This document shows positions 34,655 to 43,570 of a stretch of 64,000 nt of DNA, piece by piece (the stretch's first letter is position 1; each line of letters opens with the position of its first letter). The stretch lies in NCBI GenBank assembly GCA_965221555.1, contig OZ244895.1:1984001-2048000 (forward strand). Reading direction: 5' to 3'. The DNA comes from JAJEAD01 sp965221555 (lineage in GTDB: Bacteria; Pseudomonadota; Gammaproteobacteria; HK1). Position numbers and translations under genes: made by a program. The notes beneath the pieces were generated by a model, which was not told the origin of the DNA, ran no database searches, and worked only from the letters and a program-made list of their open reading frames with translations.

Positions 34655-35109
34655 TTCGAGTCCTCCTTCTCGGTCGTGAGGTCGAGTCCCGGCGCCGGTT
34701 CATTCGGGTTGCGACCGCGGCTCGACTTCGTGGTCGGTTAACGCCTCGCGAACGCACTCGAGCGCCGAGTGGAGGTGATGGCCCATCGCCCTCTGTCGAC
34801 AATCCGGATTGGCGATCAGGTCTTCACCAGCACGACCGGAGACCCCCCGGGAACTTCGGAGCGAGGAGGTCTCCGTTTCCACGGCCGGCACGTGCTCGGC
34901 AATCTCCACGATACCACAACCGACATGCGGCGCCGTTGCCGCGGGGGGTGTCATCAAGACGCCGAGCCGACTCCATGCGGCGGTGAAGGCCGCCGACGGG
35001 TGGCGTTCGGGACTGCGCTTGCCTTTTCGGAAAGAGCGCGGGAATACTGAAAGCCCTCCGGACCGGAGGTGGCTGTCTTCGCCTTCCCGGCCGGACCCCG
35101 AGACGCAGC
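34655..35109. other. Divergent regulatory region of the TRAP transporter genes
   Basis: 455 bp between the binding-protein gene (minus) and dctQ (plus). Open frames here are short and unlike known proteins. It holds a clear inverted repeat at 34837-34875. No sigma-70 promoter is obvious. Confidence 0.45.
34837..34875. promoter_or_regulatory. Inverted repeat in the TRAP divergent region
   Basis: CGGAGACC (34837-34844) is the exact complement of GGTCTCCG (34868-34875), with extra C/G pairing inside. It could be an operator for a dimeric regulator or an RNA hairpin. Confidence 0.4.
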
Positions 35110-35616
35110 ATGCCGAACGCGATCAGGATCTATGTGCGCCACGTCGAAGCGGTCAGCCGCAGGGTGGGCCGCTTCGCGATGTATCTGATCTTTGCGATGG
35201 CGGCCATCCTGCTCTGGTCGTCGGTGTCCAAGACCTTCTTCCTGCCCTCTCTGTGGACCCTGGAGATGGCGCAGTTCACGATGGTTGCCTACTACCTGCT
35301 CGGAGGTCCCTACTCTCTGCAGCTCGACAACCACGTGCGCATGGACCTTGTCTATGGAACGTGGTCGCCGCGCACCCGCGCCTGGATAGATTCGTTCACC
35401 ATCGTATTTCTTCTCGTCTACCTGGTTCTGCTGCTCTACGGTGGATTCTCCAGTACGCATTACGCGCTGGAGTACGGGGAGCGCAGCTACTCCTCGTGGC
35501 GTCCCTACATGGCGCCGATCAAGATAGTCGCGTGCATCGGCATCGTGCTCATGCTGCTCCAGGCCTTCGCGGTGCTCTTCAAGGACCTCGCCCGGCTCAG
35601 GGGAGAGGAGCTCTAG
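35110..35616 (+). CDS. TRAP transporter small permease, DctQ family
   Basis: Four-helix inner-membrane subunit of 168 aa. Hydrophobic segments lie near residues 22-45, 55-75, 95-120 and 135-155, with the loop motif DNHVRMDLVYG typical of DctQ. It directly abuts dctM (stop TAG followed by ATG). Confidence 0.88.
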   Translation: MPNAIRIYVRHVEAVSRRVGRFAMYLIFAMAAILLWSSVSKTFFLPSLWTLEMAQFTMVAYYLLGGPYSLQLDNHVRMDLVYGTWSPRTRAWIDSFTIVFLLVYLVLLLYGGFSSTHYALEYGERSYSSWRPYMAPIKIVACIGIVLMLLQAFAVLFKDLARLRGEEL

Positions 35617-36939
35617 ATGGGCTACGAGATGATCGCGGCGCTGATGTTCGCCTCGATGATGCTGATGCTCATCACCGGGCAGCGTGTCTTCGCCGCGATC
35701 GGGTCGGTCGCGGCCATCGCGGCGCTGCTCCTGTGGGGCGAGGGCGGGAGCGAGATGGCCTTCTCGGCCGCGATGAAGCTGATGAAGTGGTATCCGCTGC
35801 TCACCCTGCCCATGTTCATCTACATGGGCTTCATGCTCTCGGAATCCGGTATCGCGGACGACCTTTACCGGATGTTCCACGTGTGGTTCGGGCCGGTGCG
35901 CGGCGGACTCGCCATCGGCACCATCGGTCTGATGGTGGTCATCTCCGCGATGAACGGACTGAGCGTGGCGGGCATGGCGATCGGCGCGACGATCGCGCTT
36001 CCCGAGCTGCTACGCCGTAATTACGACAAGATAATGGTCACCGGCGTCATCCAGGCCGGCAGCTCGCTCGGGATTCTGGTGCCCCCGAGCGTCGTGCTCG
36101 TGCTCTACGGCATGATCGCCCGCCAGCCGGTGGGTCAGCTATGGCTCGCGGGGGTCTTCCCGGGCCTCATGATGGCGGCGCTGTTCATCACCTACATCGC
36201 GATACGCTGCCGGCTCCAGCCGCATCTGGGGCCGGTGCTCCCGGCCGAAGAGCGTCGGATTCCGCTCGTCGACAAGCTCGCACTGCTACGGGCCGGCATC
36301 ATGCCGCTGCTGATCTTCTTCTTGATGACCGGCCTCTTTCTGATGGGCTACACCAGTCTGGTGGAGAGCTCCGCGGTGGGCGCGGTGGCCGCGACCCTGG
36401 CCGCGCTCGTCCGAGGCCGGCTCACGCGCAAGGTGATGGAGGAGACGGTGCGCAAGACTCTCGGGGTGAGCTGCATGTTCATGTGGATCATCCTCGCCGC
36501 GCTCTGCTTCGGGGCGGTGTTCGACGGTCTCGGTGCGGTTCGTGCGATCGAGGGCTTCTTTCTCGAGCGCCTCGGGCTCGGCCCCTGGGAAGTGCTGATC
36601 CTGATGCAGCTCTCCTTCCTGCTGATGGGCACCTTTCTCGACGACACCGCGATGCTGGTGATCGTCGCCCCGCTCTACGTGCCGCTCGTCAAAGTGCTGG
36701 GCTTCGATCTCATCTGGTACGGCGTGCTCTACACGATCACATGCCAGATCGCGTACATGACCCCGCCATTCGGCTACAACCTGTTCCTGATGCGGGCGAT
36801 GGCGCCGCCCGAGATCGCCCTGGGAGACATCTACCGCTCGATCATTCCCTTTGTGCTGGTGATGGTCCTGGCTCTGGCGCTGGTGATGGTGTTTCCGCAA
36901 CTCGCGCTGTGGCTGCCGGAGCAGCACTACGGCAAGTGA
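35617..36939 (+). CDS. TRAP transporter large permease, DctM family
   Basis: Sodium-driven transport channel of 440 aa with about a dozen membrane helices. Family signatures include LPMFIYMGFMLSESGIADDL, GAIGLMVVISAMNG-like FIGTIGLMVV, IQAGSSLGILVPPSVVLVLYG and FLDDTAMLVIVAPLYVPLV. GGAGAGGAG lies upstream of the ATG within the end of dctQ. Confidence 0.9.
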   Translation: MGYEMIAALMFASMMLMLITGQRVFAAIGSVAAIAALLLWGEGGSEMAFSAAMKLMKWYPLLTLPMFIYMGFMLSESGIADDLYRMFHVWFGPVRGGLAIGTIGLMVVISAMNGLSVAGMAIGATIALPELLRRNYDKIMVTGVIQAGSSLGILVPPSVVLVLYGMIARQPVGQLWLAGVFPGLMMAALFITYIAIRCRLQPHLGPVLPAEERRIPLVDKLALLRAGIMPLLIFFLMTGLFLMGYTSLVESSAVGAVAATLAALVRGRLTRKVMEETVRKTLGVSCMFMWIILAALCFGAVFDGLGAVRAIEGFFLERLGLGPWEVLILMQLSFLLMGTFLDDTAMLVIVAPLYVPLVKVLGFDLIWYGVLYTITCQIAYMTPPFGYNLFLMRAMAPPEIALGDIYRSIIPFVLVMVLALALVMVFPQLALWLPEQHYGK

Positions 36940-36951
36940 CGCTCAGCCGCC

Positions 36952-36992
36952 CGAGATGTCTGTCCGATACTGGTGGCGAGGTCACGCTGACC
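36952..36992 (+). repeat. Possible diverged dispersed repeat, copy H
   Basis: CCCGAGATGTCTGTCCGATA and the following GGTGGCGAGGTCACGCTG resemble the left arm at 53017 (CCCGAGATCCCACCGATTTT). The match is partial. The rest of the 282 bp gap up to the STAS gene shows nothing else. Confidence 0.25.
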
Positions 36993-37221
36993 ATTCTCCG
37001 CGCTACTGTTCCGTACGCCTCGCGAGCTTCGCGGCGCGGGAAGAAGCGCCCTGGCCGATCGATCGAGCTTTGACAACTCCTCCGGTGGACGGCCGGCCGC
37101 CCGGTGCCTTACGATGCTTGCTCTCTTTGGTGCAGGGTATTGCGATCCCTGGGTCTCAAATCCCTGGCAGGCAGCTCGGATCTGACGGGCACGTGCGCGG
37201 GAGACCGGCGAGGAAGTACAA

Positions 37222-37557
37222 ATGATCGAAACGCAAAGAGACGGGCCGGTGCTTACGGTAAAGCTGCAAGGACGTCTCGATGGCTCAAGTTCGGACGAGT
37301 TGTTTGGTGGCGTCGAGGCGGCGGTCGGGCACGACGATTCCGCGGTCGTCATCGACATGGCGCGGCTTGCATACATCAGCAGTGCGGGATTGCGCGTGCT
37401 GCTGATGCTGGCCAAGATGCTCAAGGAGCGCAATGTACGCTTTGCGGTATGTTCCTTGTCGAAGCAGATCAGTGAAGTCTTCGAAATCACCGGCTTCGAC
37501 AAGGTGATCGAGATCCACCGATCTCCGGAGCAGGCTCGGGCCGCCTTCATTGGCTGA
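37222..37557 (+). CDS. STAS domain protein (anti-sigma factor antagonist-like)
   Basis: Single STAS domain of 111 aa: VLTVKLQGRLDGSSSDEL, VVIDMARLAYISSAGLRVLL and ITGFDKVIEIHRSPEQA. The serine pair S53/S54 in ISSAGLR is the usual phosphorylation site in SpoIIAA/RsbV-type proteins. No anti-sigma kinase or phosphatase is nearby, so its partner is elsewhere. GAGGAAG lies upstream. The next gene is a salicylate synthase 116 bp downstream. Confidence 0.88.
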   Translation: MIETQRDGPVLTVKLQGRLDGSSSDELFGGVEAAVGHDDSAVVIDMARLAYISSAGLRVLLMLAKMLKERNVRFAVCSLSKQISEVFEITGFDKVIEIHRSPEQARAAFIG

Positions 37558-37673
37558 GGTCTCTTCCCGCCGAGTGGGCGCGAACGCCGTGCCTGAGCCT
37601 GAATCTCCCAGACTGCTCCTGGGCGTATCGGTTGAGGCGTGGAGTTTCGAACCGTGTTGAGGATCGTTTGTAA

Positions 37674-39011
37674 ATGAGTAAAAAGTGGGCCTATCGGGAA
37701 ATGGTCATCCCCTTCAAGGGAGATGCGTTGTCGCTGGCAACCCGGATGGCTCAGTCCGCCGGCCGCAACGATTACATGCTTTACGAGCACCAGGGAGAAT
37801 GGTCCTTGGGCTTGAGCGTCCAGGGCCGCTTGACCCTGTATCCGGATCGAACCCTGGTGACCTGGGGGGAACGGGAACTGGCCACGTGCCCAAACGAAGA
37901 CCTGAATCAGGCGATCCAGTGGGGGCTCGAGCAAATGCCCGTCGAGGCGTGGCGCGCGTACGGCACGGCCGACTTCGAACTGGCCCGCCTGAACTACGGT
38001 TTGCCCGTATCGAGCGACACGCCGCTGCTGACGCTCTTCGTTCCCAAGGAGGAGATCCGAATCGACGAGGCCACCATCCGCATTCGCGCGTTCGAGGCCG
38101 ATCGGCTCGCCGCCCTGGGTGCGCTGGTGGAGCAAGCGGTGCGCGAAGACGATGACTTCGAAGCGCCGACCGCCCTCGATCTGGAAGAAGAGATCGCGAC
38201 GCACGATGCCGAAATCTACAAGCAGGCGGTAGCGAAGTCGTTGGAGGAAATCCACGCGCGGCAGTATCGGAAGGTCATTCTGTCGCGACAGATCCCGCTG
38301 ACCCATTCATTGGACATGGCGGCCAGCTACGTTGCCGGGCGCCGGGCCAATACACCGGCGCGTTCCTATCTGCTGCGCCTTGATGGGTTGGAGGCGGCCG
38401 GATTCAGCCCCGAGACCGTAGCCGAAGTCAACGGCGAGCGCGAAGTGTTCACCACCCCGTTGGCCGGGACGCGTTCGACCGGCGAGAGCATCACGGATGA
38501 GTTACGGTTGCGCGGGGAACTTCTCAGCGATTCCAAGGAGATTGCCGAGCACGCCATCTCGGTCTATATCGGGTTCGACGAGTTGACGATGGCCTGCGAT
38601 CCCGCGAGCGTTGCGGTGGTCAACTTCATGCTGGTGTCGCGTCGCGGCGCCGTGCAGCATCTGGCTTCCCGCCTCAAGGGGAAGCTCCTCGATAGCTGCA
38701 ATCCCTGGTACGCGTTCAACGCCCTCTTTCCGGCGGTCACCGCGTCCGGCGTTCCGAAGCGTGAGTCGATTGACGCCATCGGCCGGTTGGAGCCCAACCC
38801 ACGGGGGTTGTACGCCGGTTGCGCGTTGATTTACGACCACACCGGCGTGCTCGACGCGGCGTTGGTGCTGCGCACCATCTTCCAGCGCGACGGGACAACC
38901 TGGCTCCAGGCCGGCGCAGGCATCATGAACATGTCCAGACCCGAACGAGAGCTGGAAGAGACGCGCGAAAAGCTCAGCAGCTTCGCTCGCCACCTGGTCG
39001 CGGCCAGATAG
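37674..39011 (+). CDS. Salicylate synthase (MbtI/Irp9-like, chorismate-utilising)
   Basis: Probably converts chorismate through isochorismate to salicylate and pyruvate, 445 aa. The C-terminal chorismate-binding fold shows YRKVILSRQIPL with a candidate general-base lysine, YLLRLDGLEAAGFSPETVAE, TPLAGTRSTGE, SDSKEIAEHAISV, NALFPAVTASGVPK and LQAGAGIMNMS. The EHAISV segment in place of the anthranilate-synthase EHxMxVDL pattern favours salicylate rather than anthranilate. Salicylate usually caps siderophores, but no NRPS, transporter or receptor is adjacent. The base composition is milder in GC than neighbours. Confidence 0.8.
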   Translation: MSKKWAYREMVIPFKGDALSLATRMAQSAGRNDYMLYEHQGEWSLGLSVQGRLTLYPDRTLVTWGERELATCPNEDLNQAIQWGLEQMPVEAWRAYGTADFELARLNYGLPVSSDTPLLTLFVPKEEIRIDEATIRIRAFEADRLAALGALVEQAVREDDDFEAPTALDLEEEIATHDAEIYKQAVAKSLEEIHARQYRKVILSRQIPLTHSLDMAASYVAGRRANTPARSYLLRLDGLEAAGFSPETVAEVNGEREVFTTPLAGTRSTGESITDELRLRGELLSDSKEIAEHAISVYIGFDELTMACDPASVAVVNFMLVSRRGAVQHLASRLKGKLLDSCNPWYAFNALFPAVTASGVPKRESIDAIGRLEPNPRGLYAGCALIYDHTGVLDAALVLRTIFQRDGTTWLQAGAGIMNMSRPERELEETREKLSSFARHLVAAR

Positions 39012-39056
39012 CCCGCAAGTTTCACCGAGTATTCGGTTGGCGGACGCTGGCATGAA
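39009..39056 (+). repeat. Dispersed intergenic repeat, copy G
   Basis: AGCCCGCAAGTTTCACCGAG then TTGGCGGACGCTGGCATG. The first part closely matches the left arm at 50346 (AGCCCGCAGGTTTCCCCGAT). It overlaps the stop codon of the salicylate synthase and sits between convergent genes. Confidence 0.65.
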
Positions 39057-39114
39057 ACATGCCGGCCGGGCCGCCGGGCGAACGCTCGCGGCGTGAGCCG
39101 GCGATCGGCGCGGC

Positions 39115-39867
39115 TCAGTAGGTCGCGCGGCCGCCGCTCAGGTCGAAGACTCCGCCGGTGGTGAAGGAGTTCTCCTCGGATACCAGCCACGCGATCATTG
39201 CCGCGATCTCTTCCACCTTCACGAAGCGGCCACGCGGAATCTTGGACAGCATGTAGTCGATGTGCTCCCGGCTTACCTGTTCGAATATCCGGGTGCGGGC
39301 CGCGGCGGGGGTGATGCAGTTGACCGCGATGTCGAGGTCGGCGGTCTCCTTCGCAATGGACTTGGTGAGCGCGATGACTCCGGCCTTGGCGGCGCTGTAG
39401 GGGGCGGCATTGGGGTTGCCTTCCTTGCCCGCGATGGAGGCGACGTTGACGATGCGGCCGTAGTTTCGTTCCCGCATGTGCGGGACCACGCTGCGACAGC
39501 AGTAGAAGACGCCGTTCAGGTCGATGTCCATGACCCGCTGCCACTCCTCGAGCGGATACTCCCAGGACTTGATCGCGGGACCGGCAATCCCGGCGTTGTT
39601 GACGAGGATGTCGATGTGCCCGAAGGCGTCGATGGTGCGCCGCGCCGCCGCCTCCACCGCCCCCGCATCGGTGACATCCACCTCGACCGCAAGGGTCCGT
39701 CCGGCGCGGCGCAGTGCGGCTTCGCTCTCGGCGAGCTGCGCCGGATCGCGGTCCCACAGCGCGACCGCCGCCTTGGAGTCGAGCAGACGTTCGGCCGTCG
39801 CGAGCCCGATCCCTTGCGCTGCTCCCGTCACCACCGCGTAGCGGTGCTCGAGGTCGATACGGTTCAT
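39115..39867 (-). CDS. Short-chain dehydrogenase/reductase (classical SDR)
   Basis: NAD(P)-dependent oxidoreductase of 250 aa. The cofactor site is AVVTGAAQGIGLATAE, then NNAG in ILVNNAGIAGP, and the catalytic triad is Ser in NVASIAG plus YxxxK in YSAAK. The C-terminus SFTTGGVFDLSGGRATY is typical of FabG-like sugar or acyl reductases. The substrate is unknown. The ATG at 39867 starts the fold; a longer upstream frame is not family-like. The 222 bp upstream to folC show no gene. Confidence 0.87.
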   Translation of the reverse strand: MNRIDLEHRYAVVTGAAQGIGLATAERLLDSKAAVALWDRDPAQLAESEAALRRAGRTLAVEVDVTDAGAVEAAARRTIDAFGHIDILVNNAGIAGPAIKSWEYPLEEWQRVMDIDLNGVFYCCRSVVPHMRERNYGRIVNVASIAGKEGNPNAAPYSAAKAGVIALTKSIAKETADLDIAVNCITPAAARTRIFEQVSREHIDYMLSKIPRGRFVKVEEIAAMIAWLVSEENSFTTGGVFDLSGGRATY

Positions 39868-40089
39868 GCTGTGGAGCCCCGGTTTGCCTGCGAAGCGGCG
39901 ATTGTCGAGGCACCCTCGCCGACGGCGCAAGGCGCGTGCAACGGGGTGATTCCCAGGCGCAATGCTTCCCGCGTGCGCGGCGGCGCAGTTGTTGTCAGGG
40001 ACGGGGTTGGGCGCGATTCGCAGGGGGGACACTTGTGGCGCAAATCGCCGGTTTCCCGCGGCTCGTGAACGCGCCTGCCCCCGCCGACA

Positions 40090-41442
40090 TCAGCGCCCCC
40101 TCGCCTGGGGGGTCGGGGAAACCCCGCGCTTCAGGATCCGTCGCGCCGCGCCCGCGAGGTACATGGAGCCGGTGACGCAGAGCAGGTCGCCCGGGGCGAG
40201 GGGTCGCAACGCCTCGCCCAGGGCGTCCGAGGGCTCCGCCGCCGCCCGCACCTCGAGATGGGGGGCGAGACGCCGCAGCGCGGTGGCCAGCTCGTTCGCC
40301 GGCCGGGAGCGGGTTCGTTCGGCGGCGGTGGCGCACACCCGCCGCGCCCGGGCGAGAAGCGGCGGCAGGACTTGCGCCGGGTCCTTGTCCGCACCCAGCG
40401 ATACCACGAGGTCCATCGCATCGTGGGCGAGAGAGTCCAGGAGGCGGACGAGCGCCGCCACCGACTCGACGGTGTGGGCGCCGTCCACCACTACCCAGGG
40501 CGAACGACTGATGATCTCGCCCCGACCCGGAATCCGGGCTTCCGAGAGAGAGCGCGCGACCCGCTCCCGGGAGCCGACGTTCGCGAGCAGGCCGAGGCGA
40601 TCGAGGCAGGCGAGCGCGAGGGCGGCGTTGTGCGCCATGAAGAGGGCGGGGTGGGAGAGCCCGACCTTCATGCGCTCCGCCCCGCCGATCGGCATGTCGA
40701 GAAGGCAGCCGCCGTCATGCGGGGTGATGGTCGGGCCGATCTCGTCGTCGATGCCGAAGACCTCGGCCCGCTTGCCGCGCGCGCGCGCGCGAATCACGCT
40801 CTCGGCCGCGGCCGGGACCCGCCCCAACACCAGGGGCACTCCCTCCTTGAGGATGCCCGCCTTCTCCCGCGCGATCTGAGGGATTCGCGTGCCGAGGCGT
40901 TCGCTGTGCTCGCGCTCGATGCTGGTGATGCAGGTCACCTCCGGGAGCGCCACGTTGGTGGAGTCGAGCCGGCCTCCGAGTCCGGTCTCCAGGATCGCCC
41001 AGTCCACGCGCGCGTCCCGGAAGACCAGAAACGCCGCCGCGCTCAGCACGTCGAAGAAGCTCGGCGCGAGCGCGGGGTGCTCGCGCGTCTGCCGCTCGGC
41101 GTGGTGGCGGACGCGATCGACGACGTCATCGAGGAGCGCTTCGGATATGGGGTGGCCTGCGATGCGGAAACGCTCCGTCCAGCCTTCGAGGTGTGGCGAG
41201 GTGTAGGTTCCGGTACGAAGCCCAAGCGCCCGCATGCCGGCTTCGATCAGCAACGCGGTGGAGCCCTTGCCCTTCGACCCCGCGATATGCACGCAACGCA
41301 GCGCGCGGTGCGGATCGCGAAGGCGCCGGAGCAGCTCCCGCATGGGGACGAGCCCGCGTCGCTCGCGGGCGAGCGGACCGCTTCGCTCGGACCGGATGAG
41401 GCTCTCGATGTAGGCGGCGGCGGGGTTGTGCGCTTGCCGCAT
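40090..41442 (-). CDS. folC: Bifunctional dihydrofolate synthase/folylpolyglutamate synthase
   Basis: Adds glutamate to dihydropteroate and folates, 450 aa. The P-loop is HIAGSKGKGSTALLIE, followed by the Mur-ligase motifs TGTYTSPHLEGWTERF, ILETGLGGRLDSTN and ITSIEREHSERLG, and the C-terminal WVVVDGAHTVESVAAL. It sits seven bases after the folD stop region on the same strand, and both are divergent from the corrinoid operon, giving a folate/one-carbon neighbourhood. Confidence 0.92.
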   Translation of the reverse strand: MRQAHNPAAAYIESLIRSERSGPLARERRGLVPMRELLRRLRDPHRALRCVHIAGSKGKGSTALLIEAGMRALGLRTGTYTSPHLEGWTERFRIAGHPISEALLDDVVDRVRHHAERQTREHPALAPSFFDVLSAAAFLVFRDARVDWAILETGLGGRLDSTNVALPEVTCITSIEREHSERLGTRIPQIAREKAGILKEGVPLVLGRVPAAAESVIRARARGKRAEVFGIDDEIGPTITPHDGGCLLDMPIGGAERMKVGLSHPALFMAHNAALALACLDRLGLLANVGSRERVARSLSEARIPGRGEIISRSPWVVVDGAHTVESVAALVRLLDSLAHDAMDLVVSLGADKDPAQVLPPLLARARRVCATAAERTRSRPANELATALRRLAPHLEVRAAAEPSDALGEALRPLAPGDLLCVTGSMYLAGAARRILKRGVSPTPQARGR

Positions 41443-41449
41443 CGGCGCC

Positions 41450-42361
41450 TCAGCCGGGAACGAACTCCGCGGCGGAAATCCCCCGCTGCCGGCAGGTCGC
41501 GGTCTGGGTGTTGAGGAGCAGGCAGGCGATGGTCATCGGGCCGACTCCGCCCGGCACCGGGGTGATCGCCCCGGCGTGCTTCCTGGCCTCCTCGAAGTCG
41601 ACATCGCCCACCAGTCGTGTCTTTCCGGTCTCCGTCTCGATGCGGTTGATTCCGACATCGATGACCGCCGCTCCGGGCCTTATCCAGTCTCCGCGCACGA
41701 GTCCCGGTCGCCCGACCGCCGCAACGAGGATCTCCGCTCGCCGACACTCTTGCGCGAGGTCGCGCGTGCGAGAGTGGGCGATGGTGACGGTGCAATGCTC
41801 GGCGAGCAGCAGTTGGGCCACCGGCTTGCCGACGATGTTCGAACGTCCGAGCACCAGCGCGCGCGCCCCGGTGAGTTCACCCAGGCGGCTCTTCAGCAGC
41901 ATCAGGCAACCGAGAGGCGTGCACGGCACCATCGCCGGTCCACCGTTTGCGAGCAGGCCGACGTTGCGGGGGTGGAGACCGTCCACATCCTTGGTCGGGT
42001 CGATCGCCTCGATCACCGCATGCTCGCGAATGTGCTCCGGGAGCGGGAGCTGGACGAGAATGCCGTTGACGCGCGGGTCGTCGTTGAGTCTGCGCACCAG
42101 CCCGAGCAGCGCCTTCTCCGAGGTGTCGGCGTCAAGGCGATGCTCGAACGAAACCATCCCCGCCTCGCGAGTCTGCCGCGCCTTGCTGCGCACATAGACC
42201 TTGCTCGCCGGATCCTCTCCGACCAGCACCACGGCGAGTCCCGGGGTCACGGAATGCGCCTCACGCAGACGCGCGACCTGCGTGCGGAGTCGCTCGCGCA
42301 CGCCCGCCGCGAAGGCCTTGCCGTCGATGAGTACTCCGGTGTCGCTCGCGGCTTCAGTCAT
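41450..42361 (-). CDS. folD: Bifunctional methylenetetrahydrofolate dehydrogenase/methenyltetrahydrofolate cyclohydrolase
   Basis: Converts methylene- to 10-formyl-tetrahydrofolate through methenyl, 303 aa. It shows ASKVYVRSKARQTREAG with the catalytic lysine, GILVQLPLPEHI, DVDGLHP, CTPLGCLMLL, the cofactor site ALVLGRSNIVGKPVAQLLL and PVPGGVGPMTIACL. The ATG at 42361 gives the usual length. It would oxidise methylene groups made by the MTHFR-like and sarcosine oxidase enzymes. Confidence 0.94.
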   Translation of the reverse strand: MTEAASDTGVLIDGKAFAAGVRERLRTQVARLREAHSVTPGLAVVLVGEDPASKVYVRSKARQTREAGMVSFEHRLDADTSEKALLGLVRRLNDDPRVNGILVQLPLPEHIREHAVIEAIDPTKDVDGLHPRNVGLLANGGPAMVPCTPLGCLMLLKSRLGELTGARALVLGRSNIVGKPVAQLLLAEHCTVTIAHSRTRDLAQECRRAEILVAAVGRPGLVRGDWIRPGAAVIDVGINRIETETGKTRLVGDVDFEEARKHAGAITPVPGGVGPMTIACLLLNTQTATCRQRGISAAEFVPG

Positions 42362-42475
42362 CGGTGTCGCGGGGTTTCTCCCGGCATTGCGAAGGCTGCG
42401 GCAGTGTGAGCGGCGGCCCGCTTCGTCACTTGCCCGCCAGCGACATCGTCTTTTCGCGGCGCGACTCCCTGCTGA

Positions 42476-42500
42476 CCCGGCCGCACGGTGCGGATCCGGG
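42476..42500. promoter_or_regulatory. Extended dyad in the folD/corrinoid-operon divergent region
   Basis: CCCGG-CCGCAC-G-GTGCGG-AT-CCGGG forms a nearly perfect 11-base dyad centred at 42487, about 150 bases before the corrinoid gene and 115 before folD. It may be an operator. No B12-box-like cobalamin riboswitch was seen in the rest of the gap. Confidence 0.4.
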
Positions 42501-42640
42501 CCGGCCGGTGTCGTATTTCGGTAACACGATGTCGCGGTCGCGCCAGCAGCGGCCACCGAGCCACTTAATCTTCCGCGGTCACTTCACCGCGCGAAGCGTT
42601 CGAAATTCGACGGCGCGCGCCAGGCGCCAGGAGTCCCGGT

Positions 42641-43363
42641 GTGAACGATGAAGTCGATGTCGACGAGGGCGAAGAGCTCGATCTGAGCACCCTTCCGGAC
42701 GATGAGCTCGTCAAGCAGATGCACGACGACCTCTACGACGGGCTGAAGGAGGAGATCGAGGAAGGCACCCACATCCTGCTCGACCGCGGATGGGCGCCGA
42801 AGAAGCTGCTCGACGAGGCGCTCGTCGAAGGCATGCGCATCGTCGGAATCGACTTCCGCGACGGCATTCTCTTCGTGCCCGAGGTGCTGCTCGCCGCCAA
42901 CGCGATGAAGGGAGGCATGGAGATCCTGCGCCCGCTGCTCACCGAGACCGGCGCGGAGACCATCGGGAAGGTCGTGATCGGCACGGTGAAGGGCGACATC
43001 CACGACATCGGCAAGAACCTGGTCGCGATGATGCTGGAGGGAGCCGGCTTCGAGGTCTTCAACATCGGCATCAACAATCCGGTGGAGAATTATCTCGAGG
43101 CGATGGAGGAGCACCAGCCCGATATTCTCGGCATGTCCGCGCTCCTCACCACCACCATGCCCTACATGAAGGTGGTCATCGACACCATGGTCGAGAAGGG
43201 GATTCGCGACGACTACATCGTGCTCGTGGGGGGCGCGCCCCTCAACGAGCAGTTCGCCGAGGCGATCGGGGCGGACGCCTACTGCCGCGACGCCGCGGTC
43301 GCGGTGGAGACCGCCAAGGAGCTCGTGGGCCGGCTGCGGGCGGCGAAAGCGGCGGCGCTTTAG
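42641..43363 (+). CDS. Corrinoid-binding methyl-carrier protein (MtbC/MttC-like, B12-binding)
   Basis: Carries a methyl group on cobalt between two methyltransferases, 240 aa. An acidic N-terminus is followed by a methionine-synthase-type cap helix bundle (VEGMRIVGIDFRDGILFVPE) and a B12-binding Rossmann domain with the DxHxxG motif in GDIHDIGKNLV, where H121 would be the cobalt ligand. GAQLNEQ-type VGGAPLNEQFAE follows. The GTG at 42641 has CAGGAG seven bases upstream. It leads the methyl-transfer operon. Confidence 0.92.
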   Translation: MNDEVDVDEGEELDLSTLPDDELVKQMHDDLYDGLKEEIEEGTHILLDRGWAPKKLLDEALVEGMRIVGIDFRDGILFVPEVLLAANAMKGGMEILRPLLTETGAETIGKVVIGTVKGDIHDIGKNLVAMMLEGAGFEVFNIGINNPVENYLEAMEEHQPDILGMSALLTTTMPYMKVVIDTMVEKGIRDDYIVLVGGAPLNEQFAEAIGADAYCRDAAVAVETAKELVGRLRAAKAAAL

Positions 43364-43570
43364 CGCGATGCCGAACGCGTCCTCCACGGCCCACTCGGGT
43401 GCGCGCTTCACGCGGGCCGGGGGCGCGGGTCCGGGACCGCTTGCGTTTCCGGCTGGCCCGACGCCGCCGAGAGACGTCGGCGCATCCCGATGCCGGAGCG
43501 CGCGGTCGAAAGGGCGGGCCCTTGCGCCGCCCACCTGGCCGGCAACCCTTCGCTAGGAGGACGCGACACC

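Noticed and set aside
34700..34957. Small minus-strand gene of 85 codons upstream of the TRAP binding protein
   Set aside because: It has no recognisable family, no good ribosome binding site, and overlaps the inverted repeat at 34837-34875. It cannot be fully excluded.
43364..43570. Cobalamin riboswitch near the corrinoid genes
   Set aside because: Neither this gap nor 42362-42640 shows a B12-box-like segment or the expected conserved core; only GC-rich sequence and one dyad are visible.
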